The position numbers and the translations under genes were made by a program. From the NCBI GenBank assembly GCA_009869945.1, contig WIXG01000363.1:1-64000 (forward strand): DNA of 64,000 bases, written 5' to 3'. This document shows, piece after piece, positions 22,301 to 33,809 of the stretch (positions are counted from its first letter, which is position 1; every line of letters begins with the position of its first letter). Under the pieces are notes generated by a model. The model saw only the letters and a list, made by a program, of their open reading frames with translations, made no database searches and was not told the DNA's origin. The stretch comes from Mesaphorura yosii. Its lineage: Eukaryota; Arthropoda; Collembola; Poduromorpha; Tullbergiidae.

Positions 22301-25300
22301 GTCACCTTGTTGAAATCCAAAACTAACGAGTCCAATTTGTCCGACTCCGGAGGTTTGAATATTTCGTTATACTGCACCAAGAAAAGACATTACGTGTACG
22401 TTCTCATTTGCAATTCAATATTCGATCATTTTACAAGTGCATTATCAAATTACCAATTTCTGTCTTTCTGAAAGTCGTAGCTTCCGTGCTTCTTCCTGTT
22501 TTGCGGCTTCTTTCGTGCTGACTTTCAAATCTTTCACTTTCATTAGCTTCCGAATGTTCTTTCTTCCTTTTGCGGAACCCTGAGACTGAAAGAAGAAGCA
22601 AAAAGAAGTGACAGTCAATACAAGCATCAAGCAAGTACTGGCCAATTAAATTAAATGTCATACTTCGTCATTCTGGTCTTCTTCACCGCTTTCACTTTCA
22701 TTGCCTTTCTGGTCGGATTTTTCTTCTTCACTTGACGAATTTCTTTTGATTCGCCGAAGACGTTTCTTTTTCTTCTTTTGTTTCGCTGAGGTAGAAGTGT
22801 CACTGCCACTTCCTTTGCTTTTGCTCTGCTTCTTCTTCATCTTACCATCGCCTGATTCAGAACCGTCCTCAGAGTGGACTGAAATCTCCTGAATGTCAGA
22901 ATCTGATCCTGATTTGTTCTTTTTAATTCTGTAAGGATTGAGGAAACGTAATCGCAATTGATTCATGAGTCAACGGCTTAAATATTTTGGTTCAGAGTTA
23001 CTGACACTTTAGCTTTCTTTGTAGGAATGAAATCGCTGTCATCACTGTTGTCATTGTCTGATTCTGCGTGCTTGAATTCCTTCCTTTCCTTTACATGCCC
23101 ATTTCTTGTTACTCGTTTAGGACTATCCGAATCAGAATCTTCGGCGATAGATACCACTATGGTCCCTGATTTCTTTCTCGAGTCCTGCACAAAAATATTT
23201 AAAGTAAAATACAGACTGGGCGAGGACACAGCTTTTAAGCAGCATACGAAATACGAGTATAGAAATGTGACCGTACACTTTCCGCTTTACCGCTACCAGA
23301 ATTGGCTTCCTTGTTAGGTTTTTGATCTTTCAGCAGCTTTCGCTTGGAGTCTTCTTCTGAATCCGACTCCGAGCATGGAACTCGTCCGGTTTTTGAAGGG
23401 CTCGATCGCTTCTCCTCTTTTGCATCTTGTGACTTGGATTTCTTGTTCCTGGGTATCGGTTCGGTGTCAGAGGATTCCGAGCCAACCTGTAGGGAAAATG
23501 TCTTGTCAAATGTGAAATGGGAATTCGTTCCGTTCCCCGACATTTCTCACACTTACTTCATTTACTTTCTTCGCGGGGCTCCTTTTGCTCGCTCTGCTCC
23601 GGAGACTTCGCTGGCCTTTCGACTTGCAGTCAGAGTCTTCGGAGTCTGAATCGCTTAACCGAATCGTCGGTCCAGTGTACGGCGTCTTCGGTCTAGGTTT
23701 CTAGAATAGGCGATCAAAAAATGATTAGAACCATCGATTCTGATTCTATTGACCAGGCTGCTCTAAATGAATAGTACATTACCGACGACTCTTCTTTATC
23801 GGTTTTCTTCAACTTCTTTTCTGTAGAACGTGCTTTCTTTTCATCTTCACCTCCACCTAACAGCATTCTTTTCGCTTCTTCTTCGTCATCCGAAGCCTCC
23901 TCAGAAGAGACAGAGAGTAGGTCTGCAAGTGCTTTAGGACGAATTTGTGGCAGTTCTTGTTTTCTTTGACGTATTGCCTCCAAGTCTACATCATCTGAAA
24001 AAATCGATCCAATGTTCACCAACCGAGACACATAATCAAGTCGGGGATGCGACTATTAACATAAACTATCAACTTTACCAGATTCATTATCACTCAGCAG
24101 CTCTGGAACTGACTTCTCAGTTTTCCCTTTAGAGGTTCCCTTCTTTACTTTCACCTTCGCCATAGAGAATTTTGGTGTGACGTCACTTGACCTCAAAACA
24201 ATTTTCCTGGAAATAATTAAGAAGTTAATGTCCAAAGATTTAATGCAAGAGAAAGAAAAGTCTTACTTTCTAATCGCAGCCAGCATTTTCTGATTATCTT
24301 CATCTTCAGTTGAACTGGAGCCTATTATGATAAAGCTTTTGCGTTCCAGCTCTTTTAAAATTGTCTTTCCAAGTCTTGGCACCAACACTTTAGCTTCTGA
24401 TACTTTAATTATTTCAAGGCCTTCACCAGGAGGCCTCTTTCCTGTGCCGCTGGCGTGAGCTTCCTCCTCTCGGCGCTCCGGCTCCGCTTTCTTATCTCCT
24501 TGTCCCTCAGTCTTATCCTCCGGAATTGAAGGCAATGGAGCAGTTGGATGGTCTTCCAAATCTTCGAGAGCATCGGCATACTCAGAAAGCCCGCCGGAAG
24601 TTGACGTTCGACGAAGTGGTTTCTTAGAATTCCGTGTCTTTTTCTTCCCCGATTCGTCATCACTTAATTCGCTGCCCGACTGAGCTTGCTTCAATGCTGC
24701 CCTTTTGCTTCGGCGACTTAGGCTTAAATTGCCGAGACGACATTCGTCATCAGAATCCGCAAGTAGAGCGCTCTTATAAAAATCTTCGTCAGATTCGGGA
24801 AGAGCAGCAGGCAAATCCGGCGCAGGCAGATTCTCAGGAATGCCATTTGCGAGCGGATCACCATTTTCAACTCCATCACCGTCATCGTCTTCATCTTCAT
24901 TGTTCAAACGGTTGTACAACTGCGAGGACATCAACGCTTCCGTTTCAGTGGACGATGACACCGCGAGTTCAATTTTACTAAAGTTAAATGTGGGCTTCTT
25001 CGGATATTTACTTGTGAATTCTTCGCACATCCTCGTGTCGAGTTCTTGCAGAAGTTCAACGTGGTTCTTGACTGCAGAATGAATCTGTTGCACCAGTCCA
25101 AGTGCCAGCGTATAGGAGCCATTGTTGTTGAGATCAAGCTTGCGCTCATCCACTCTAAAGCAGTTGTTGTCGATAGATTCGATATGGTCACGAAATACCA
25201 CGGCTAGTTTCCTGACTTCGTGAATGTGGAATTCTGTCCAGTCCCTGACATTCATTTCACGTGTTGGAGAGGAAGACGAATCCGCTGGAACTTTGACTAA

Positions 25301-25603
25301 GGCTGGTGAACGGGTAGAGTAGGAAGATTCTCCAGTCTTTGCAGGAGGCTTTGGCTTTGGCGCAGGTCCGGGTTCAGGTTCTTTGATTCTGTTTTCTGGA
25401 GAAGGCTCTTTCTTCTTTTCTTGTGATGGCTCAAGAGTAGCGGCGGCTCCTATTCATTGACAAGACAATGAATAGCAAAAATAGCAATGTACATTGGCTA
25501 TTATGAAATTGGCCTTAATCATCAATCATCGTTTATGCATACTTGCGGCAGAGTTCGTTCACTTACCTGTCTTACTGCAGTGTCTTGTTTGCCTGGTATT
25601 CAT
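19349..25603 (-). CDS. ATRX: ATRX/XNP-like SNF2 chromatin remodeller
   Basis: Twelve exons (25567-25603, 24267-25449, 24079-24206, 23783-23994, 23557-23700, 23277-23486, 23006-23184, 22664-22928, 22454-22585, 22135-22371, 20592-22048, 19349-20504) join in frame to 1,779 residues. The first 800 residues are acidic, Ser- and Lys-rich and disordered. The ATPase follows: [20 protein letters not shown], Walker A GLGKT (about 905), Walker B as DEGH (about 1025), LTGTPLQNN, then the helicase C lobe with RAGGLGINL and [13 protein letters not shown] (about 1430). DEGH and the long insert between lobes are typical of ATRX, which deposits H3.3 and remodels heterochromatin in the nucleus. No Cys-rich ADD finger is present, as in fly XNP. 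Two donors (AGT|GTACGG, GT|GTCAGT) are weak but forced by phase. Confidence 0.9.
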
Positions 25604-26362
25604 ATTTCGTCGAGACAGAGGAAGATTCAGCTATCAGAAGCCAGTTCCAGCGGCCAGCGTCTCCCACATTCAGTCTTCCTGGAGGTTAGGGGATTGGATT
25701 CTCAACATTTAGCACTACTGATCTGATGCAAATAGTGAAGGTAGTGAAAGACGACGATTATTCAACCAAACCATTGCCTCCAAGGCGCTGAGCATATGCC
25801 TCTTTGTTAAAATCGCTGCTAACTGCTAGTTCGATAATGTTCCAAGTTGATCCATGCAAATTACACGGCCACAGTAGTTTCTTATCTGATCTGTCAAATC
25901 AGGATTAGGAAGTTACACAACTACAGCCGTTCAAAGTTATCACGATTTCCTGTTCGTTCAACTCAGCTTCAATAGTACAGTTACAACATACAGAATCTCG
26001 CGCCAGTCTTTCTCTTCGCTCGTAACACAAAATATTTCGAGCAAGACGATTCTTGTTTTGCCTTTTGCTTAGGAACGATCAGTCTCGTCTTGGCCAAAGG
26101 CCAAGGGCCAATAAATTGTCAATGCAAAATAACGCAGCGTTGACTACTTTCATGAAATTTTGAATTTATTGCTAATTGGTTAATTTTGTCGCTCAAATCA
26201 GAATTTGGATCAAAATTTAGAATAATTTTGCATTAAATTTTGAATGATTACAGATTTCGTCAGTGAATATTAATGTAGAATTTTGTGTTCATTCCAGCTT
26301 CCAGTCCAGGTCGATGGTCGATCTTCGTCCTCGTCACGATGTCATTAGCCAACGACCAGCGT
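25604..26362. other. ATRX upstream flank
   Basis: Contains the ATRX promoter and 5' UTR and the 3' flank of the Cys-rich gene. AT-rich stretches occur around 26140-26260. No coding signal. Confidence 0.5.
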
Positions 26363-27076
26363 TCAAGGGAATGAACAGCAGCCGTCTGGGTCGACGTATT
26401 CGTAAGGTGTGTAGGTGCAGAGACGACGCTTGGCGAATGTGGTTGTGGTTGGGAGATTCCGGCCATGAATGAATTGTTCCCCAGGTATATGTCCTGCAGG
26501 CAAAGAAGTAAGGGCGGGACACCAAATTAGAGCTCGTCTAGGGAATTGCATCCAGCAAATTCTAAATGATTGACTTTGACTTACCCGTGAATGAGATATT
26601 CATATGCTCCCCGTTTCTGTAAATTCGTCGGTCAATGCACGGCTTCAGAAAGTTGCACCTGAATGAGACAGAAAAGAAAAAAACACAAATTCGCGATTGC
26701 GTTCGTTACGAAAGTGTAGAAGTCGACGGAAGTGTCGTGTAAATTATCTTACTGTGGCCAACGTTTCTCTCGGGGAGCCCTGCAAAGAAAAACACAGTTT
26801 ATAGATTCATTATCCACGCAGTCTTTCCACGCAAAGCAAAGCTGAACCGTGCAAGCAGACTTACGGTTTCTTTGGGCAGGGTCCATCAAAATTCGGGAAT
26901 GGGCAACACGGCGGCGTGGATCCAGGGCAACATGGAATCGGGGAGCATTTCGGCGGAAAAACCTTCGGGCAGCAGACCGGAGGCTGCTCCGAATTCATAA
27001 TAGAGAGACAGGCGTTGGGTGTACAGTCATTCGTGAAGCTCCAGGGACAGTTTGATTTTCTTCCACAGTTTGTCAT
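26363..27076 (-). CDS. Small Cys/Pro-rich protein, possibly a ciliary microtubule inner protein
   Basis: Four exons (26865-27076, 26753-26779, 26585-26658, 26363-26493) join in frame to 147 residues; the second is only 27 nt. I start at the ATG at 27076 (MTNCGRKSNCPW), because every frame of the exon-like sequence upstream contains stops near its donor, making that part 5' UTR. There is no signal peptide. The first 75 residues carry about a dozen Cys in CC-P and C-P settings. The second half has CIDRRIYRNGEHM, a GHIPGEQFIHGR segment and CTYTPYEYVDPDGCC. The G-x-[IV]-P-G segment recalls axonemal microtubule inner proteins, but this is a weak inference; a sperm structural protein is equally possible. 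Confidence 0.55.
26753..26779 (-). other. 27-nt microexon
   Basis: Flanked by TTTGCAG and GTAAGA. It encodes about nine basic residues (APREKRWP plus split codons). Removing it would keep the frame, so it may be optional. Confidence 0.55.
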
Positions 27077-27384
27077 TTTTGAGACTACAGTTGATTCTGA
27101 TTCTTTACGGACGGGAATCTGGAGCAACGAGCAGGATCTTACCTAATCAGGATTCAGGAACAAGACACTGGAAGCTGGATTAGCAGGAAAGGAAATGGAG
27201 GCTGGAGGGACTGGACTGGCTGCGTGCTGGAGAACGACTAAGTGAAAATGGATACGAAATTCAAGAAAGAGAGAACGATGAATTGCTTTGAACTTGATAG
27301 AATGAATCGAATATGTTTGCAATTTGCAGTGCAAGTGCAGTGCACGGTTTCGTTTTCATAGCACCAATGAATTGACGTGCAAAT

Positions 27385-30068
27385 TCACCAAAGAATTTGT
27401 GAGTTTTGCACATTCTGCCGACCTTCTGAGCGGACAAAAATTCGTCTGGTTTCAATTTTCTTGGCTTGCAGCCGTTTCTTTACGCTTTTCAGGGTACACT
27501 TTGGCTTTTTCCGTTTCGCAGCTTTCTTCTTTCCCCTGCCTCCGAATTTCGAGATTTTCGATGTCCACTGCCCTTTTGCGAATGTAATCAGAAACGCGCA
27601 GAACTCCGAGCACAATTTAACACTGACTGCCGTCCAATTGCTCAACACTTCAAGCACAAAGACCGCCGTCGACAGCAGCAGCCCAACCTCCAAGATCTGA
27701 ACTATTCCATTGACCTGTTCCATTTTCAGGGTGTCGAAGTTGTGGTCCAGCACACTCGGGTCTATGCGTTTTGTCGCGTTCTCTCGAGGCCGGTTGAGCC
27801 TTGGCCAGTGCAAGGCTTCGTCGTCCCAGCCGAATTTTCCCCTCATAAAATGGCTCATCCAGTATTGTACAATCCCACTTTCGACGACCCGAATGAGAAT
27901 GTCGTCAATATTCTTCTTCAGCGGCCAATTCTTTCGAGTGGGCCATCCGATACTTACTTGAAGGAAGTTCATTGATGACATGTGGAACTTGAATCCGTTG
28001 ACGCCTGCGTAATTGTACCTAAAAGGCACAGGCAGACAGGCTGGAAAGCCACCAACAATTAACGAATTAGCCCGAGAGCCCGACTTACTGTCCAGCGAAA
28101 GTCAACTTTGCCCTCGAATCAATGTAGATGCCGTGCCCCATCACCACTTCATTGATTGTCCTCCACGTTTCGTTCGCCTGCACAAAAGTCGTGTGATTCT
28201 GCCACAAGTTGCTGAGTCTGGCGTGCGTGACCACGTAGTCGTTCAGGTGGCCATCGTAGTCTCGGGCGTACAAGCGCAGTCCCGACCGCCGAATGTCCCG
28301 TACGTGATCGACGGAGATGTCGTCATGTTTTTCGAGGAGTTGCGCGTACAGGCCACCACCAAACACTATTCCTGGTTGTATTTGTTAAATTAAGACGGTT
28401 AATTGTCACACAAAAGATGGAATGTAAGGTGTTAGAAAGGCTTCTGATAATCTCACCCAGAATGAAGAAAGTAAATGACGTGGAGATGTAAATGCATCGC
28501 ACTGCATTCGTTTTGGGGACATGGCAAAATGATCTCTGCAGAAAGAGTGACCAAAGCACGTAGGCGTTGTTCAGTCCCGATCTGAACCACAGGTCAGCCC
28601 GGCCGCCAGCTGATTTCTGTCTTTGGCTGAACTCCTGAACCGGTTTTTGCTTCGTCCCAACAGCCTTCGTCTCCTTCTTTTCCATGGCCTTGGAGCCAGG
28701 ATCTTGCTGCAGAGACGTTTTTTCGATTTCCAGACCCATCGTGATCGTCGCAAATACTTTCATCAGACACGTCGCCAGAAGTCCACTCGCCCCAATCGCC
28801 AACCACACGTCCAGGCTCATTGGCTCCGTAAGACTTCGAAGCGCGTTCAGATCGCTCTTGTTCAGCGGACTGATGAATGTATACGCGTCACTCCAGTAAG
28901 ACCTGCAAAACCCGAAGTCCTCCAGCCTCCGTGGACTCACGGACACCCCGCCAACGCCAAAATCCGCCGTACCACGCTCAATGTCGCCCATCAGAGCCGA
29001 CCACGTCCACGACTGCGTTTCTTCCGACCACCTTCGCCGTCCTGTGCCACTGACGATATGCCATTTCTGTGTGAAATTCAGCGCGTGCGACACAAGCCGA
29101 AGGAGCCGCCAGTCGAGACCGTCAAAGTGCGGGTTTTCATGGTCTCCCAGAATGCAGAAGGGCTCCTTCCACGAAATACCCACCGTCAGCTTGCTTGAGT
29201 GCAGGTTTTTGAACTTGTCCCAAAAGAGCCTCGTCGGCGCCGTCGCCGTTGACTTCTGACCAACAGCGGCACTCTGATTCTGACTCCGGCTCTGAAAGCT
29301 CTTCATCTTGACGTGCCAGATGTCGAGTTCGCGGAAGAGCGGATGCGTGCTTCCGTTCACGTTGAAGTACGGCAGCACGGTGAAGACACTCACGAGGCTT
29401 GAAAACGTGTTGTGGAGACGGAGCCCGACGATGTTTGGGATTTCTTTCCAGAAGCGGTGCTGGATGAGATGAGTGCCATTGCGAGTGTGCCCACGAACCG
29501 TCGCTGCGGTGGGCATTCTGAAGTGATGCAGGGCGACAATGACGTAGTCCTGCTCTCGCCAGCCCGGATGCAGATTCATGTCGGACGGGTACAGAATGCT
29601 CGGATCCGTCACCCAGATCATAAAAACCAGGCAATTCTGGGTCCGGTGCAAAGCGTGCAGGTGCGAAGCGAGACGATGGGCGGCGCTCGCGCTCGCAGAA
29701 GACGCATTTGCATTTCGGCCACGCCCACGCAGGTTGATTGTCAGAAGCAGTGGAAGCGGATTGTCTTTACTCCAGCGCTTGCCTTGCTTACTAGCCTCAC
29801 CAGCTTCAGTGTTCGTATACTTCCAAATGGATGTCAGATCCACAGAGTACGTCAACAGCTCGTCGTACACGAGCACCAGGTCACAGTCGGAGCGATGGTC
29901 CGGGAGTCTATCGGTGTTCAGCGTCCGTTCCACGACGGCCAGTATGACGTCGTGGATGTCCGTGACGAGCTGCAGCTGAGTGACTTTGCCTGTGACACTG
30001 TGAATGGCCCAAAAGAGGACGAGCGTCAGGAGCTTCCAGAATAAGGGACACTTCTGCAGTAGAGGCAT
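27385..30068 (-). CDS. Ionotropic receptor (IR) with intact ligand-binding lobes
   Basis: Three exons (28457-30068, 28089-28371, 27385-28018) give 842 residues. A signal peptide (1-27) precedes a short N-terminal ectodomain. The S1 lobe starts near 293 (KLTVGISWKEPFCILGD) and includes GTADFGVGGVSVSPRRLEDFGF, where the Arg occupies the site that binds the ligand alpha-carboxylate in glutamate receptors and some IRs. TM1 lies at about 418-440, the pore region near 500, TM2 at about 523-545 crossing the first intron (FFILG|GIVFGGGLYAQL), S2 at about 550-740, and TM3 near 760-780. The tail is strongly basic (KKKAAKRKKPK). A cytosolic insert between TM1 and the pore is Lys/Gln-rich. A GTAAGT inside exon 3 was read through because the following VSIGWPTRKNWPLK matches an IR S2 lobe. 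Confidence 0.8.
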
Positions 30069-31102
30069 CTTTGCTAAAGTGCCAGCTCAGACACTTGAGT
30101 TGAGAGTGGCTAGACTAAATGCTATCTTAATTTCAATCGGCGCAACTTTTCTAGGCAGTTCCGGTTTCAAATTTTTTTCGAATATTGCAAAAGTCACCCA
30201 ACTTTCACAAAATCCAACTCCGGACTTTGAAATACTCGAAACGAAGTTGAAAAAGCCAACAAAGTCGAACGCAAATTTTGGAACTTTTGTTTTGGAACGT
30301 ATTAGTGTACATTCTGTGATTGATGTTCTGAAAAAAGCAGAATTTTGAATTACTCGGCTTAGGACATATGAATTCAGAAGTTTGCTCGATTTTTCGTCAC
30401 GCCACGCACGCATTCGGGCTGAGCTCGCAATCCGCATCGCACCGCACGCAACGGCAGCCGGCCAGTCAGCCAGCTGTGGGAATTCTGCATAAGTTTTTTG
30501 TTTTTGCATTCACCTTTTTGTAAATAAATCGACTCGTAAATCGCAATAAGTTCTTATAATCATAACTCGTTTATTATTCAAGCACTTGGCCGTGTGAAGA
30601 AAGTGAAGATTGATATCGATCCATCGACACGACGGGCATGGCATGGCGGAATATTTTCACGGTCGCATGCAGTCCAGGCGTGAATGTGAACGTGAAAGCG
30701 GACAACTGCCACTGCTTTTCAGTGGAACAGCAAATGGAAATGACTCTAATGACCAGTTGCAGACTGAAATACAAGAATACATTCACAATTGGCAAGCATT
30801 GTATGCGAATATTTGCTATATATTTACATAGTCAAATTGTCATTCTGAATAGGACGGGAAGACGACGGGCAATGGAACAAATTATTGTCACTCCCCACTT
30901 CAGTTTATGCACGTCAGAAGTTCGTCCCAACCAAATGCCGGCCAAATGGAACACGAACAAATAAATTGATGCTTGTTGCTTGTATTTCATCCATGCGTTT
31001 GCATTATTTCAAGGTTAAGGTTCTGAAATGATTCATTCACAGTCCAGTCAAAGTCGTAGGATAGTCGTTTGGCAGTTCGGTCGCGGCCACGCACTACACA
31101 CG
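30069..31102. other. Intergenic spacer between divergent genes
   Basis: Upstream flanks of the IR (minus) and of the small membrane protein (plus). A frame from 31028 leads directly into that protein, so the 5' end of the next gene could start there instead. Otherwise nothing is supported. Confidence 0.45.
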
Positions 31103-32027
31103 ATGCAAAGATTCAGGGAGTCTCCTTCAAGCCGACTCTGCGCCAGACTCACCGACTACGGCCTCTTCATTTTGGTGTTGCTGATTACTGGGGTGGCGCA
31201 ATGCCAAGGTCAACAAATAAATTCTACACTCGGCGAAGAAGTACCGGTTACAAACCATGACCACACCAACATCGTGCAGAGTCCAGCGCCAGAATCTTCC
31301 GTGTCACCGAAGTCAAGGGATCAAAACCTAAGTCCGCCTACGTCTAAGAAAAGTCACGAGCATGAAGAGGACAAGTCGAAGAAAATGTAAGTTGGAGCCA
31401 TTCGGCCTTGTGAGACTTGTCTTTTGTCACGTTGTCGTAATTTTTTGATAGAAATGTGATTCTCTACGGCTTACTGATGGGTTTCGCCATTTTGCTGCTC
31501 ACGACAGCCTTAATCTGTTTCATAGCCTGCTTCTGCATCCCAGCAGGATGCTGCTGCGTCAGCAAGAGCAGACTCCACCGAGCTGGGCGGGTGTACGAAA
31601 GTAAGTTACGGGGCCAAGACCAAAATCATCCGATCTTGATGATATCCTACCTATATTGCCCGTCTCTCCATCAGAGGCAGCACCACATCAGTCGAGCGAA
31701 CAGCCCAAAGTCTTCACGGTCGAAGTTCCTGCTTCTGTCTCTGCTCCTACTCTGAGGATCAGCAGTAAAACAGTCTTTGTAGAAACTTCCGGCGGTAAGG
31801 ACCCAAAATTCGACTCAGAACACCTGTGTAGTCAGGGTCCGCGTCTTGAGCAAGATTCGCACTTGCCGGAATCAGAAACAAGTAACTGCAAATTGGTCCT
31901 AGTCCATAATTAGCTTAAAAAACTCATAATCTCAATTGCTCCAGATTTTAACTGGGTCTTTATGTCTTTTACAGAACAATCGCCTTACAATCCATTCTAC
32001 TTCGATCATTACGACGATAGGAGCTAA
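31103..32027 (+). CDS. Type I single-pass membrane protein, family unknown
   Basis: Proposed exons are 31103-31386, 31452-31600, 31675-31794 and 31975-32027. The ATG at 31103 was preferred because it begins a signal peptide (LTDYGLFILVLLITGVAQC); an in-frame ATG at 31028 would add 25 residues. A Ser/Pro/His/Lys-rich ectodomain of about 80 residues follows, then a transmembrane helix at exon 2 (LYGLLMGFAILLLTTALICF) with CFCIPAGCCCVSK at its cytosolic face, and a tail ending YNPFYFDHYDDRS. Exon 3 has two possible donors in the same phase (after 31794 or after 31881), giving tails that differ by 29 residues. The Cys cluster suggests palmitoylation. Family not recognised. Confidence 0.55.
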
Positions 32028-32282
32028 CTTTGTTTCGTTAACTTTAAAGGGAACGAAACGCAAGAATTGTCAACGACGTTTTGACTCAATGCACGTACGC
32101 ATACGAATTATATTTTCCAGTTTTCAGCCTCGATAGATTTTTAACAGTCAATCACATTACGTATAGCTTCATTGTCAATCTAGATTCAGGTAATCAATAA
32201 CCAATAAGCAGTAAATTAGTAAATATTAGTTGAAATTGCAAAGAAGTGTTATAAAGCTCAGTCGTTTTCACGCACGTGTAAA

Positions 32283-32736
32283 ATGGCGAGTAGTACAGTC
32301 GCAGACGCTGCTGGCGACATTGAGAAGATGGACACTGCCAGCGATCCGGACGAAGAAAGCCCTGAACAGATCCTGGAGGAATTCACCACCGTGTACGGGA
32401 AGTTGAAGGAGGAGTGGGAGAAAGGGAAGGGCAGGCGGTCTTTGACCAAAATTGGCGATCTGTTGGAGCAAGCGAAGGTAAGTAAAGCCGCCAAGCCGAA
32501 CTTAGCCTCAAAATTCGGTCGCCATTGTCCTTCCTTTCTTTTCTGCGTCCAGTTGCTCGTGGCCAAACTGGTCGCCTACCTCCCGAGTTCGGTCGAACCA
32601 TTGGAGTCTTTGAGCTGAGAAATATTCGCACTGTGCTGGAAATTGGAGTGTATTACAGTCTGGAGCTTAGCGAGCCCAACATGGACCAATTCATCGGATA
32701 CACGTCGCAGCTGAAAAATTATTATGTGAACTACTC
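32283..32736 (+). pseudogene. PSMD8: N-terminal half of proteasome subunit Rpn12/PSMD8 (frame-broken)
   Basis: Exon 32283-32477 starts MASSTVADAAGD and contains FTTVYGKLKEEWEKGKGRR and IGDLLEQAK. After a 75-bp intron, exon 32553-32736 reads LLVAKLVAYLPSS, then in a shifted frame ELRNIRTVLEIGVYYSLEL and FIGYTSQLKNYYVNY. This parallels human Rpn12 (KLVLLELNFLPT, ARDILEIGAQWSIL, YMAQLKCYYFDY). The frame shift is at about 32580-32612. The exon ends at a GTTAGT donor in phase 2, and no Rpn12 continuation lies in the next kilobase. The matching C-terminal exons, whose acceptor needs one base, are at 12301-13060 on the other strand. Confidence 0.7.
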
Positions 32737-32773
32737 GTTAGTTAAGCCTGTGCTTGTACTTTCCTTGAAATAA

Positions 32774-33809
32774 AAAGCTACAGTAGACTTTCATTTCTGT
32801 TAAACGAAGATGTAGGAGCCGGCTAAGTTTCAACAGTTGCTGCACTTCTCAAAAATATTCAAAAACTGAGATTTTGCCTACCCCAATTAAATTTACCTGT
32901 TAGGTTGACCCTAACCTTAATTGATATAATAGCCTTATTCTATACAAGGATAAATTTGCACTAATCAGACAACTTTTTACATTCAAAATACATTCTTCCA
33001 ATTGATTATGTAGCCGCTTCGTGTCATGCTATTTAGATGCTATTGGCATAGAAGTAGTATGCAATGGTTCCAAGCAAGGCACAGATGAATAATGCCGAGA
33101 ACAGCAACTTTGCAACACAGGCGACACGTATTTATTCAAGTTGTTAGAAGAATACGGCTTGAGGTGTTAACGTAGACTTAGGTTTAAGGAAGGCAAGTTC
33201 TTATTATAATACTGCAGATCGGGGCTGGGTATGGATCCATTACTATAAATAGATTCGCGACTTAATGATGGCATATTTATATTAGCTAACTACTCACTTA
33301 GGGGAAGCGAATGAAGAGGACCAAACAGGACTTGATAATCCATGAGAAAGCCATCAAATGTAATTGCATAAATTAATTATTTGCATAATTTAGAACTGCT
33401 AATAATTAACTGGTAAGGGAAGCCATGCCATCTTTGTTTGGCGTCACCGGGAATATTGACAGTATCCGAAATAAGCAAATGACGTCAATTGAAATCGCAG
33501 GGAACTCATGGCTTCTTATGAGTCTCATCTTAATTTTGTTGTACACGACTCGGCCAGACACAAATAACTTAATGCCATTGCTAATCACCTGTTTTCAGGG
33601 ATGACAAGTAGCATGATAGATGATTATAGTTAAAGATTGGGTCACAGAATCCTGAAACTGAGACTGTTCGAAAGTAGAAGTTGAGACGCGAAATATGCGA
33701 AAGTTTTATGATACTTTTTGCGGAAAGGAAAGCTTTGAATCCGTCAATTCAATCAGTTCTCTGAACTGTGAAATCTGCTCACATTTCTAGACGAAGAAAA
33801 TCCACTCCG
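32774..33809. other. AT-rich spacer containing the proposed right inversion breakpoint
   Basis: Follows the Rpn12 N-terminal half and precedes KXD1. No Rpn12 exon, other gene or clear repeat was found by reading. An acceptor-like TTTCTAG at about 33790 just before the KXD1 start could mark an upstream non-coding exon. Confidence 0.5.

Noticed and set aside
27950-27965. GTAAGT inside the last exon of the second ionotropic receptor as a donor
   Set aside because: Using it would remove the SIGWPTRKNWPLK segment expected in the S2 lobe, and the only nearby acceptor would make an intron of about 42 bp.
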